From the NCBI RefSeq assembly GCF_003709565.1, contig NZ_QNRC01000016.1, positions 1 through 64,000 on the forward strand: 64,000 nt of DNA. Direction: 5' to 3'. Below are positions 26,254 to 36,399 of the stretch, in pieces. The stretch is from Paracoccus sigandri. Its GTDB lineage: Bacteria > Pseudomonadota > Alphaproteobacteria > Rhodobacterales > Rhodobacteraceae. Within the stretch, counting starts at the first letter, position 1, and every line of letters starts with the position of its first letter. The position numbers and the translations under genes are program-made. The notes under the pieces are model-generated. The model was not told where the DNA came from. It searched no databases and was given only the letters and a program-made list of their open reading frames with translations.

Positions 26254-27645
26254 TCAGAAATGAATCGCCCGACCATAGGCATCCAGCACCGATTCGTGCA
26301 TCATCTCGGACAGGGTCGGATGCGGGAAGACCGTCTCCATCAGGTCCTGCTCGGTGGTCTCCAGCTGACGCCCGACGACATAGCCCTGGATCAGCTCGGT
26401 CACCTCGGCGCCGACCATGTGCGCGCCCAGCAATTCCCCGGTCTTCGCGTCGAAGATGGTCTTGACCAGCCCCTCGGGCTCTCCCAGCGCGATGGCCTTG
26501 CCGTTGCCGATGAAGGGGAAGCGGCCGACCTTGACCTGATAGCCCGCCTCCTTCGCCTTCGCCTCGGTCAGCCCCACGGACGCCACCTGCGGATGGCAAT
26601 AGGTGCAGCCGGCGATGCTGGAGGGCTTGACCGGATGCGGATGCCCGCCGGCGATCAACTCGGCCACCATCACGCCTTCATGGCTGGCCTTGTGCGCCAG
26701 CCAGGGCGCCCCGGCCACGTCGCCGATGGCATAGAGACCCTCGACCCCGGTGCGGCAATATTCGTCGGTCACGACATGGGTGCGGTCCACCTTCACGCCC
26801 AGCTCTTCCAGGCCCAGGTTCTCGACATTGCCGACGATCCCGACGGCCGAGATCACCGTGTCGAACTCCTGCGTCTCGGTCTTGCCGCCCGCCTCGATAT
26901 GGGCGGTCACGGTCGCGCCCTTGCGGTCCAGCTTCTTCACGCTGGCCTTTTCCAGGATCTTCATCCCCTGCTTGACGAAGGCCTTCTTCGCAAAGGCGCT
27001 GATCTCGGCATCCTCGACCGGCAGCACCCGGTCCATCACCTCGACCACCGTGGTATCGGCACCCAGCGTGTTGAAGAAGCTGGCGAATTCGATGCCGATC
27101 GCGCCCGAGCCGATGACCAGCAGCTTCCTGGGCATATGCGGCGGCTTCAGCGCGTGCTTGTAGTTCCAGACCAGCTTGCCGTCCGGCTCCAGCCCCGGCA
27201 GTTCGCGGGCCCGCGCGCCGGTGGCCAGCACGATGGATTTCGCGGTAATCTCCTCGCTGCCCTTGTCGGTCCTGACGCTGATCTTGCCGGGCGCGACCAG
27301 CCTGGCCTCGCCCATGATGGTCGTCACCTTGTTCTTCTTGAACAGATGTCCGATCCCGCCGGTCAGCTGCTTGGCCACCCCGCGAGAGCGGTCGACCACC
27401 TTGTCCAGGTCGAAGCCGATCTTCTCGGCGCTCAGGCCGAAATCCTTGGCCCGTTCCATCAGGTGGAACACCTCGGCGCTGCGCAGCAGGGCCTTGGTGG
27501 GTATGCAGCCCCAGTTGAGGCAGATGCCGCCCAGATGCTCGCGCTCGATACAGGCCACTTTCAGGCCAAGCTGCGCGCCTCGGATCGCGGCGACATAGCC
27601 ACCGGGGCCGGCGCCGATCACCACCATGTCGAAATTCTGGGCCAT
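26254..27645 (-). CDS. lpd: Dihydrolipoyl dehydrogenase
   Basis: This 463-residue FAD enzyme is the E3 of 2-oxoacid dehydrogenase or glycine cleavage complexes; it reoxidises dihydrolipoyl groups with NAD+. Seen: the FAD motif MVVIGAGPGGYVAAIR, the redox disulfide GGICLNWGCIPTKALL, the NAD motif LLVIGSGAIGIEFASFF, GLYAIGDVAGAPWLAHKA, and the C-terminal dimer-site HPHPTLSEMMHE with the catalytic His-Glu. The start at 27645 (MAQNFDM) is preferred over 27657 because GGGGGA stands at a better distance. No E1 or E2 gene is adjacent, so the complex served cannot be read from context. Confidence 0.95.
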   Translation of the reverse strand: MAQNFDMVVIGAGPGGYVAAIRGAQLGLKVACIEREHLGGICLNWGCIPTKALLRSAEVFHLMERAKDFGLSAEKIGFDLDKVVDRSRGVAKQLTGGIGHLFKKNKVTTIMGEARLVAPGKISVRTDKGSEEITAKSIVLATGARARELPGLEPDGKLVWNYKHALKPPHMPRKLLVIGSGAIGIEFASFFNTLGADTTVVEVMDRVLPVEDAEISAFAKKAFVKQGMKILEKASVKKLDRKGATVTAHIEAGGKTETQEFDTVISAVGIVGNVENLGLEELGVKVDRTHVVTDEYCRTGVEGLYAIGDVAGAPWLAHKASHEGVMVAELIAGGHPHPVKPSSIAGCTYCHPQVASVGLTEAKAKEAGYQVKVGRFPFIGNGKAIALGEPEGLVKTIFDAKTGELLGAHMVGAEVTELIQGYVVGRQLETTEQDLMETVFPHPTLSEMMHESVLDAYGRAIHF

Positions 27646-27909
27646 GCAGTCCCCCACTTGATGAAGATAGTTCAGCGTTAAACCATTTTGCGCAGGTCAG
27701 CAAGCAGCGGCGGGCGCAAGCCCAGGGCAGCGGATCTGCGCGGCCTCGGCCAGCAGCTCGGGCTCAGCTTCCAGCGCCCGGATCGTGGCCCGATGGCCGC
27801 CGAATGCGCGCCGGCATCTCCAGCCCCTCGGTCGTCCGAACCCCTGCCACGGCAGCCTCGCGGATCGCTCATCCCGTCGGCTGACACTAGGTGGCACGCG
27901 GGCTTCCGG

Positions 27910-29181
27910 TCAAGAAGCCCCTTCCTGCGGGTCCTGTTCGCCGGCCTCGCCGGTCGTCTGCGCCTCGTCCAGCGCGGCCTCGACGGCCAGGGGCGTGGCG
28001 CTGTGGGCGATCACCGCGAAACTGCCCTGTTCCTGCGGGGTCAGGCCGCGACGCTGGGTCATGCGCCAGCCGGCATAGACGGCCAGCAGCAGCAGCAGCA
28101 CCCCCATATGCACCCAATAGCCGTCGGGGCCGATCCAGTTCATCAGCCAGCCGGTGATGATCGGCCCGCCCATCGAGCCGATGCCATAGATGAACAGCAG
28201 CCCCGCCGAGGCCGAGGCCATGTCCGACTGGTCCAGGTAGTCGTTGGTATAGGCCAGCAGCAGCGCATAGATGGGATTGGCCATCCCCCCCATCAGCACC
28301 CCGGCCAGGATCAGCCCGGTGACGCCGGGCTGCACCGCCACCACCAGCAGCGTCGTCAGCGCCCCCAGCACCGACAGGATCAGCACCAGCTTGCGCCGGT
28401 CGGTGCGGTCCGAGATCCAGCCGACCGGATATTGCAGCACCAGCCCGCCGGCATAGATCGCCGCCACGAACAGCGAGATCTCGGCCACCGACAGGCCCAT
28501 CGCCGCCCCCCAGACCGAGGACATCCCCGCCAGCGCCGCGAAGACGCCGCCCATCAGGAAGATCCCCACGCAACCCAGCGGCGATGCGCGGTAGAGCTTG
28601 CCGAAGGACATGCGCTTGATCGTCTCGAATTGCGGCGCGGGCTGGGCCGACAGCAGGATCGGCGTGAAGGCCAGCGAGACCAGCACCGAGGGGATGACGA
28701 ACAGCATGAAGCCGGCCGGATCGCTGACATTCAGCAGCATCTGCGCGCTGACGATGCCCAGCATCTGCACGATCATGTAGGCCGACAGCGCCTGGCCCCG
28801 CGTCTCGTTCGTGGAGCCCGCGTTCAGCCAGCTTTCGGCGGTCACATAGACGCCGCAGAAGCAGAAGCCGATCAGGAAGCGCAGCACCGTCCAGGCGATC
28901 CAGTTCGGCCAGACCGCATAGACGATCAGGATGGCCGAGATCATCGACCCCAGCGCCGCGAAGACCCGCACATGGCCCACGGTCTTGATCATGTCCGGCA
29001 CGGTCAGGCTGCCCAGCAGGAAACCGCCGTAATAGCCGGCCATGACCACCGACATCTCGAAGGTCGGGATGCCCTCGATCCCGCCCCGGATGCCCAGCAA
29101 TGTGCCCTGCATCCCGTTGCCGACCATCAGCAGCAGGATCCCCAGCAGAAGGGGCCAGGTTGTGCGAAGTACCGAGGCCAT
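27910..29181 (-). CDS. MFS transporter
   Basis: This 423-residue inner-membrane protein has about twelve hydrophobic segments and major-facilitator features: MVGNGMQGTLLGIRG in the first segment, the loop 2-3 region YYGGFLLGSLTVPDMIKTVGHVRVF, and PVGWISDRTDRRKLVL between segments 8 and 9, which matches the MFS motif A consensus. The substrate is not recognised; the protein resembles the uncharacterised YcaD-type MFS group. It stands between lpd and queA on the same strand, with about 260 bp to lpd in which I find no supported gene. Confidence 0.85.
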   Translation of the reverse strand: MASVLRTTWPLLLGILLLMVGNGMQGTLLGIRGGIEGIPTFEMSVVMAGYYGGFLLGSLTVPDMIKTVGHVRVFAALGSMISAILIVYAVWPNWIAWTVLRFLIGFCFCGVYVTAESWLNAGSTNETRGQALSAYMIVQMLGIVSAQMLLNVSDPAGFMLFVIPSVLVSLAFTPILLSAQPAPQFETIKRMSFGKLYRASPLGCVGIFLMGGVFAALAGMSSVWGAAMGLSVAEISLFVAAIYAGGLVLQYPVGWISDRTDRRKLVLILSVLGALTTLLVVAVQPGVTGLILAGVLMGGMANPIYALLLAYTNDYLDQSDMASASAGLLFIYGIGSMGGPIITGWLMNWIGPDGYWVHMGVLLLLLAVYAGWRMTQRRGLTPQEQGSFAVIAHSATPLAVEAALDEAQTTGEAGEQDPQEGAS

Positions 29182-29262
29182 GACGCGTTCCAGTCCACTG
29201 CCGGCGCGGCAGCGAATCCCTCCTAGCCCGAGACGGGTTTTCCGGCCAGCCCGGAACCGACG

Positions 29263-30309
29263 TCAGGGGATCAGCAGCGACGCGTCGCCATAGCTGAAGA
29301 AGCGATAGCCCGAGCGGACGGCATGGGCATAGATCTCGCGTATCCGCTGCTGTCCCATCAGGGCCGAGACCAGCATCAGCAGCGTCGATTTCGGCAGGTG
29401 GAAATTGGTCATCAGCCCGTCGATCACCCGGAATTGATGGCCGGGATAGATGAAGATGTCGGTCGTGCCGCTGAAGGGGCGCAGCGCGCCCTCGGGCGTG
29501 GCGGCCGATTCGACCAGCCGCAGCGCGGTCGTGCCCACGGCGATCACCCGCCGCCCCTCGGCCCTGGCGGCATTGACGGCGGCGGCGGCGGCCTCGGACA
29601 CCTCGCCCCATTCGGCATGCATCCGGTGGGTGGTCACGTCCTCGACCTTGACCGGCAGGAAGGTGCCGGCGCCGACATGCAGCGTGACATGGGCGAACTC
29701 GACCCCGCGCGCGGCCAGCCCGTCCAGCAGCGGCTGGTCGAAATGCAGGCTGGCGGTGGGCGCCGCGACCGCGCCCTGACGCGCCGCCCAGACGGTCTGG
29801 TAATCCTGCAGGTCCTGCGCGTCGGGCGCCCGCAAGGCGGCGATATAGGGCGGCAGCGGCATCGCCCCGACCTCGGCCAGCGCCGCGTCGAACGCATCGC
29901 CCTCGGCGTCGAAACGCAGCCGCAGCGCGCCCTCGCCGATCGCCACCACCTCGGCCGACAGCGCCGCACCGAAGCGGATCACCTCGCCCTCGCGCAGCTT
30001 GCGCAGCGGCCTGGCCAGCGCCTGCCAGCCGTCGGCGGCCGGCTCCAGCAGCGTCACCTCGATCCGCGCCACCGCCTCGCCCTGGGCGGTCTTGCGCACC
30101 CGCGTCCCGCTCAGCCGGGCCGGGATCACCCGCGTGTCGTTCAGCACCAGCAGGTCGCCGGGCCGCAGGATGCCGGGAAGGTCGCTGACTCGGCGATCCT
30201 CGATGCCGCCCGCCTCGGCCAGCAGCAGCCGGGCCGAGCTGCGCGGCCGCGCGGGCCGGGTCGCGATCAGCCCCTCGGGCAGGTCGAAATCGAAATCGGA
30301 CAGTTTCAT
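29263..30309 (-). CDS. queA: S-adenosylmethionine:tRNA ribosyltransferase-isomerase
   Basis: This 348-residue enzyme transfers and isomerises the ribose of SAM onto preQ1 in tRNA to form epoxyqueuosine. Recognised from the N-terminus [21 protein letters not shown], then [34 protein letters not shown], and the C-terminal [17 protein letters not shown] and [12 protein letters not shown]. The length is normal for the family. It is transcribed away from bfd. Confidence 0.96.
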   Translation of the reverse strand: MKLSDFDFDLPEGLIATRPARPRSSARLLLAEAGGIEDRRVSDLPGILRPGDLLVLNDTRVIPARLSGTRVRKTAQGEAVARIEVTLLEPAADGWQALARPLRKLREGEVIRFGAALSAEVVAIGEGALRLRFDAEGDAFDAALAEVGAMPLPPYIAALRAPDAQDLQDYQTVWAARQGAVAAPTASLHFDQPLLDGLAARGVEFAHVTLHVGAGTFLPVKVEDVTTHRMHAEWGEVSEAAAAAVNAARAEGRRVIAVGTTALRLVESAATPEGALRPFSGTTDIFIYPGHQFRVIDGLMTNFHLPKSTLLMLVSALMGQQRIREIYAHAVRSGYRFFSYGDASLLIP

Positions 30310-30378
30310 GGCCCGCGCTTCTGCGCCCGACGGGGCGCCGGGTCAAGCATCCGTGACGGCCAAGTAAAAAACTCGGTC

Positions 30379-30406
30379 TTTACATCTCTGACGGAATCGC
30401 TAGGTT
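30379..30406 (+). promoter_or_regulatory. Candidate promoter of bfd-bfr
   Basis: TTTACA (30379-30384), a 16-base spacer and TAGGTT (30401-30406) resemble a sigma-70 promoter 22 bp before the bfd start. The match is modest. I could not identify a clear Fur, Irr or RirA-type operator nearby. Confidence 0.3.
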
Positions 30407-30427
30407 ATGCGGCAACAGGAGCCATTC

Positions 30428-30721
30428 ATGATCGTCTGCCACTGCACCCAGATCTCAGATCACGAGATTCACGCCGCGATCGAATGGATGCGCACCGCCG
30501 ACCCGGACACGATCATCACGCCGGGGAAAATCTATCACGCACTCGGCAAGCGCGCCGATTGCGGAGGATGCATGCCGCTCTTTCTGGACACGATGCGTCA
30601 TTGCGATAGTCTGGGCGTAGCCCCGCCGATTTTGCGGGCCAAACCAGCTATCAAGAAGGACAGCCAGGATGAAGGGCGACGCAAAGGTCATCGAATATCT
30701 CAACGCCGCGCTGCGGTCTGA
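30428..30721 (+). CDS. bfd: Bacterioferritin-associated ferredoxin
   Basis: This 97-residue protein starts [14 protein letters not shown] and carries [10 protein letters not shown], giving the C-x-C and C-x2-C ligands of the Bfd [2Fe-2S] cluster. Bfd reduces stored Fe3+ in bacterioferritin so that iron can leave. The start at 30428 has AGGAG six bases upstream; a further ATG at 30407 lacks support. Its last 53 bases overlap the start of bfr in another frame, and the C-terminal tail beyond the cluster region is basic and longer than in many Bfd proteins. Coupled expression with bfr is likely. Confidence 0.88.
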   Translation: MIVCHCTQISDHEIHAAIEWMRTADPDTIITPGKIYHALGKRADCGGCMPLFLDTMRHCDSLGVAPPILRAKPAIKKDSQDEGRRKGHRISQRRAAV

Positions 30722-31154
30722 ACTGACGGCGGTCAGCCAGTATTGGCTGCATTACCGGCTTCAGGAGGACTGGGGCTACGGGCGCATCGCGGACAAGTCC
30801 CGCGCCGAATCGATCGAGGAGATGAATCACGCCGACCGGCTGATCCAGCGAATCATCTTCCTCGAGGGCCATCCCAACCTGCAGAAGCTCGACCCGCTCA
30901 GGATCGGCCAGAACCTCAAGGAAACGCTCGAGGCGGACCTGGCCGGCGAACATGACGCCCGCACCCTCTATATCGAGGCGCGCGACCATTGCGAAAGCGT
31001 CGGCGACCATGTCAGCAAGGTGCTGTTCGAGGATCTGATCTCGGACGAGGAAGGCCATATCGACTTCCTCGAAACCCAACTCGAGCTCTACGATTCGATC
31101 GGCGAGCAGAATTACGGGTTGCTGAACGCCAAGCCCGCCAACGAGGCCGAATAG
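30669..31154 (+). CDS. bfr: Bacterioferritin
   Basis: This 161-residue four-helix-bundle protein stores iron in a 24-mer shell and binds heme between subunits. Seen: the start [31 protein letters not shown], the ferroxidase Glu in [29 protein letters not shown] with the Glu-x2-His ligand pair, and the C-terminal [17 protein letters not shown]. Met in the EEMNHADRL stretch corresponds to the region of the heme-ligating Met. All ferroxidase ligands appear to be present. The gene overlaps bfd by 53 bases. It converges on the phosphatase gene with a terminator-like element between. Confidence 0.95.
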   Translation: MKGDAKVIEYLNAALRSELTAVSQYWLHYRLQEDWGYGRIADKSRAESIEEMNHADRLIQRIIFLEGHPNLQKLDPLRIGQNLKETLEADLAGEHDARTLYIEARDHCESVGDHVSKVLFEDLISDEEGHIDFLETQLELYDSIGEQNYGLLNAKPANEAE

Positions 31155-31160
31155 CCGCGG

Positions 31161-31225
31161 CTTTCATCTTGGCCCAAATATCCCGGGGGGTGAGGCCCTC
31201 CGGGCCGAGGGGGGCAGCGCCCCCC
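31161..31225. terminator. Dispersed intergenic element with two stem-loops, between convergent bfr and phosphatase genes
   Basis: The lead ctttcatcttggcccaaata at 31161 is followed by a run of G, the hairpin ggccc-tcc-gggcc (31194-31206), and then ggggggcagcgcccccc (31209-31225) with a T-rich tail (ttcttcc). It is the best-formed copy of the element and a good terminator candidate for bfr. Confidence 0.7.
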
Positions 31226-31246
31226 TTCTTCCTTCGTTGACCCCGC

Positions 31247-31921
31247 TCAGCCCAGCCAGCGCCGCGCCAGGTCCGGCAGTTCCGCGAAATGGCTCAGCAG
31301 CGCCTCGGGCGCCAGCCGCCCGATTGCCTCGCCCTCGGGGCCGAAGGCGACCAGCGCCACCGGAACGCCCGCCGCCGCCGCCGTCCTGCGGTCGGTCTCG
31401 GTATCGCCGACCAGGAAGGAAGCCTCGACCGTCCCCCCGGCCGCCTCGACCGCGGCGCGATAGGGCCGCGGATCGGGCTTGCGCACCGGCAGCGTATCGG
31501 CGCCGACCAGCGCCGCGAAACGGTCCCGGACGCCCAGCTCGCGCAGCAGCGCCTCGGCCAGCGCCTCGGGCTTGTTGGTGCAGACGGTCAGCCGGAACCC
31601 GTCCCGCGCCAGCTCGTCCAGCGCCGCCTCGACGCCCTCGTAAAGCCGGGTATGGACCGCGATGGCGCCCGCGTAATTCTCCAGCAGCCGGGGAAAATCC
31701 TCGTCCTCGGCGCCCGGCGGCAGCAGGTGGCCGGGCCCGATCCGGCCATATCCCGCCCGCAGCATCGCCCGCCCGCCATGGAAGGCGATCAGCGCATCCG
31801 CGACGGGATCCAGCAGCGCCTCCAGCCCGCGCGCCCGAAAGCAGGCATTCGCCGCCGCGATCAGGTCGGACGAGGTATCCGCCAGCGTCCCGTCCAGATC
31901 GAAAACCACCGTTCCCGCCAT
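31247..31921 (-). CDS. gph: Phosphoglycolate phosphatase-type HAD-IA hydrolase
   Basis: This 224-residue HAD hydrolase has motif I VVFDLDGTLADT with the nucleophilic Asp, motif II VCTNKPEALAE, motif III Lys in PVRKPDPRPY, and motif IV FLVGDTETDRRTA. The pattern and length match Gph, which removes phosphoglycolate formed in DNA repair or by oxygenation of ribulose bisphosphate. Related phosphatases acting on other sugar phosphates cannot be ruled out. The start at 31921 (MAGTVVFD) places motif I at its usual distance; the longer open frame to the right is antisense to glmU. It is divergent from glmU. Confidence 0.87.
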   Translation of the reverse strand: MAGTVVFDLDGTLADTSSDLIAAANACFRARGLEALLDPVADALIAFHGGRAMLRAGYGRIGPGHLLPPGAEDEDFPRLLENYAGAIAVHTRLYEGVEAALDELARDGFRLTVCTNKPEALAEALLRELGVRDRFAALVGADTLPVRKPDPRPYRAAVEAAGGTVEASFLVGDTETDRRTAAAAGVPVALVAFGPEGEAIGRLAPEALLSHFAELPDLARRWLG

Positions 31922-32038
31922 CGCCGAATTCCCTCGCGTAATGTTTCGAAAACAAAGGTGAACGCAGGCACCCTTTCGCCCGCGCCCTTCCCCGATTAGA
32001 ACGCCGGGCAAGGAAACGGAACCGATAAAGGGGCGGGC

Positions 32039-33382
32039 ATGGCAGAGAATCCGGTCGCAGTCGTCATTCTGGCAGCCGGTCAGGGCAGCCGGATGCAATC
32101 GGACCTGCCCAAGGTCCTGCACCGCCTGGCGGGCGTGCCGCTGATCGCCCATGCCCTGGCCGCCGCCCGCAGCCTGGAGCCCGAGCAGGTCATCGTCGTG
32201 GCCGGCCATGGCGCCGATCAGGTCGGCCACGCCGTCGCCGACCTGGAGCCCGAGGCCCGCATCGTGCTGCAATCCCAGCAGCTGGGCACCGGCCATGCCG
32301 TGCGCCAGACCCTGCCCGAACTGGAGGGCTTCGAGGGCAAGGTGGTGGTGCTTTACGGCGACACCCCCTTCATCGGCCAGGACACGCTGGCCGCGCTGGC
32401 CAGCCATACGGCCGATATCGTCGTGCTGGGCTTCGAGGCCGAGGATCCGGGCCGCTACGGCCGCCTGGTCACCGGCGCGCGCGGGCTGGAGCGGATCGTC
32501 GAATACAAGGATGCCGACGCCGCCACGCGCCGGATCGCGCTGTGCAATTCCGGGGTGATGGCGCTGGACGCGGCGCTGCTGCGGCAGCTGATCGTGCGGC
32601 TGGGCAACGACAATGCCGCGGGCGAATACTATTTGACCGACCTTGTGGAACTGGCCCGCGCCGAGGGCCGCCGCGCCGATGTCGTCACCTGCGACGAAGA
32701 GGAAACGCTCGGCATCAACACCCGCGCCGAGCTTGCCGCCGCCGAGGCCGCCTTCCAGGCCCGCGCCCGCCGCGCCGCGCTGGAGGACGGGGTGACGCTC
32801 TCCGATCCCGGCACGGTCTGGTTCGCGCTGGACACGGTCGTCGGCCGCGACGCGATCATCGGCCAGAATGTCGTCTTCGGCCCCGGCGTCACCATCGAAT
32901 CGGGCGCCGAGATCCTGCCCTTCTGCCACCTGACGGGCTGCCATGTCTCGGAAGGCGCCACGGTCGGCCCCTTCGCCCGGCTGCGCCCCGGCGCCGAGCT
33001 GGGCGCCGACGCCCATGTCGGCAATTTCGTCGAGATCAAGAACAGCGTGCTGGACGAGGGCGTGAAGGTCGGCCACCTGACCTATCTGGGCGACGCCACG
33101 ATCGGCGAACATGCGAATATCGGCGCGGGCACCGTCACCTGCAACTATGACGGCGTGATGAAGCACCGCACCCGCATCGGCGCCCGCGCCTTCATCGGCA
33201 GCGACACGATGCTGGTCGCGCCGGTCAGCGTCGGGGACGCGGCGATGACCGGCTCGGGCTCGGTCATTACCCAGGATGTCCCGGACGGGGCGCTGGCGCT
33301 GGCGCGCGCGCGCCAGGTCAACAAGCCGGGCCTTGCCATTCGCCTGATGGACGCGCTGCGCGCGAAGAAGGAGAAGCGCTGA
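32039..33382 (+). CDS. glmU: Bifunctional UDP-N-acetylglucosamine pyrophosphorylase/glucosamine-1-phosphate N-acetyltransferase
   Basis: This 447-residue enzyme makes UDP-GlcNAc for peptidoglycan and lipopolysaccharide. The N-terminal uridylyltransferase domain has VVILAAGQGSRMQSDLPKVLH at residues 7-27, QQLGTGHAVRQT and LYGDTPF. The C-terminal domain is a left-handed beta helix of hexapeptide repeats with the acetyltransferase site (VGNFVEIKNSVL, VGHLTYLGDATIG, GTVTCNYDG). It ends one base before glmS, which supplies the pathway with glucosamine 6-phosphate. Confidence 0.97.
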   Translation: MAENPVAVVILAAGQGSRMQSDLPKVLHRLAGVPLIAHALAAARSLEPEQVIVVAGHGADQVGHAVADLEPEARIVLQSQQLGTGHAVRQTLPELEGFEGKVVVLYGDTPFIGQDTLAALASHTADIVVLGFEAEDPGRYGRLVTGARGLERIVEYKDADAATRRIALCNSGVMALDAALLRQLIVRLGNDNAAGEYYLTDLVELARAEGRRADVVTCDEEETLGINTRAELAAAEAAFQARARRAALEDGVTLSDPGTVWFALDTVVGRDAIIGQNVVFGPGVTIESGAEILPFCHLTGCHVSEGATVGPFARLRPGAELGADAHVGNFVEIKNSVLDEGVKVGHLTYLGDATIGEHANIGAGTVTCNYDGVMKHRTRIGARAFIGSDTMLVAPVSVGDAAMTGSGSVITQDVPDGALALARARQVNKPGLAIRLMDALRAKKEKR

Positions 33383-33383
33383 C

Positions 33384-35201
<1,818 letters not shown>

Positions 35202-35383
35202 CGAACGGGGCCATGCGCAACTTGCCGGGCGACCAGGGCGCCCGAAGCCTGATCCGGCAATCTGCGCGGCCAGTCGTGGATATCGGCATTGTCCGGCCGC
35301 GCTTCGCGACGTGGACCCTGCCGAAGCCGTGAAACCGGCGGGCGGAAGCCTGAAAGGCTGAGAGCCGATGCCGGCCAGGCGGC

Positions 35384-36385
35384 TTACGCGAAGCGCGTCA
35401 ACCGCGCCGCCGCGACATCGGCCAGCACCGAGATCGCCAGCGAGGATGCGTCTCTCGTCGGGCCGAACATGCCGATGGGGGCCTTGATCCGGGCGATGTC
35501 CGCCTCGGCGATCCCCTGGTCGCGCAGACGCTCGACACGGGCGCGATGTGCCTTCATGCTGCCCATGGCGCCGATGTAAAATCCCGGCGATTGCAAGGCC
35601 TTCAGAAGGACAGGCAGTTCGGCGTCCGGATCATGGTGCAGAACGGCGATGGCGGTATGGGCGTCCGCCATCCCCTCGATTGCATGGATCGCCCGCGCCG
35701 GATCCAGCACCAGAATGTCATATCCCGCGCAGGCGGCCAGTCGCGCCAGTGCCTGCGCCTCGATCGAGCGGCCCGAGATCATCAGCCGGGTTACAGGGCG
35801 ATAGACCGACAGGAAGCCCGTGCCGTCCCATCCGGCGCGCTCTGGCACCGGCGCGCAGGTCAGCGCCTGCGTCTGCGGGGAATAGCGCAATGCGGCGGGC
35901 CGGCGCGCCTCCAGGCATCGCAGGACGCAGTCGATCGCCTCCACGTCCCGCAGCACATGGATGGCAACGGTGATGCCGCCGCCGCAGGGCAGGACGATGT
36001 CGAAGAAGGGCGAGCCTTCGCCATAGGCCACCGTCCGGTCACGCCCTTCGGCCATGGCCAACATGGCCTCGGTCGCGACCGCCGCCTCGACGCAGCCACC
36101 CGACACGAAGCCCGCATGACCGCCATCCGCCGCGATGACGACATGCGCGCCCAGTGCCCGCGCCGCGCCGCCGCGAATGCCGGTCAGGGTCGCGATCGCG
36201 ACCGGGCCCCGCCCGAAGCTGGCCAGCGCGAAACGCAGCAGTTCCGCCGGATCATCGGTCTCCAGCGCCCGGACCGGCGTCGGCAGCCTGTTAACTGTGT
36301 CCGTTTCGTTCAACTCATGCCTCGCGGGAAAATCGGTTGCCCGGTCGGGCGCGTCGATGGCAGGCGCCTCGGCGCCTGCCGCCAT
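35384..36385 (-). CDS. XdhC/CoxI family molybdenum-enzyme accessory protein
   Basis: This 333-residue protein has the XdhC_CoxI domain with the conserved SGGCVEAAV block and an XdhC-type Rossmann domain (RLMISGRSIEAQALARLAACAGYDILVLDPA, then YIGAMGSMKAHRARVERLRDQG and the end PIGMFGPTRDASSLAISVLADVAAARL). Such proteins load the sulfurated molybdenum cofactor into hydroxylases of the xanthine oxidase family. It is directly downstream of iorB-like and iorA-like genes on the same strand (14 bp gap), so it most likely matures that enzyme. Confidence 0.88.
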   Translation of the reverse strand: MAAGAEAPAIDAPDRATDFPARHELNETDTVNRLPTPVRALETDDPAELLRFALASFGRGPVAIATLTGIRGGAARALGAHVVIAADGGHAGFVSGGCVEAAVATEAMLAMAEGRDRTVAYGEGSPFFDIVLPCGGGITVAIHVLRDVEAIDCVLRCLEARRPAALRYSPQTQALTCAPVPERAGWDGTGFLSVYRPVTRLMISGRSIEAQALARLAACAGYDILVLDPARAIHAIEGMADAHTAIAVLHHDPDAELPVLLKALQSPGFYIGAMGSMKAHRARVERLRDQGIAEADIARIKAPIGMFGPTRDASSLAISVLADVAAARLTRFA

Positions 36386-36399
36386 GGGAAAGCCGGACC

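Noticed and set aside
27678..27897. Small minus-strand frames between lpd and the MFS gene
   Set aside because: No recognisable product, no good ribosome binding site, and three frames are open by GC bias.
33383..33383. glmS ribozyme or other leader riboswitch before glmS
   Set aside because: The glmU-glmS gap is one base, so there is no space for a leader.
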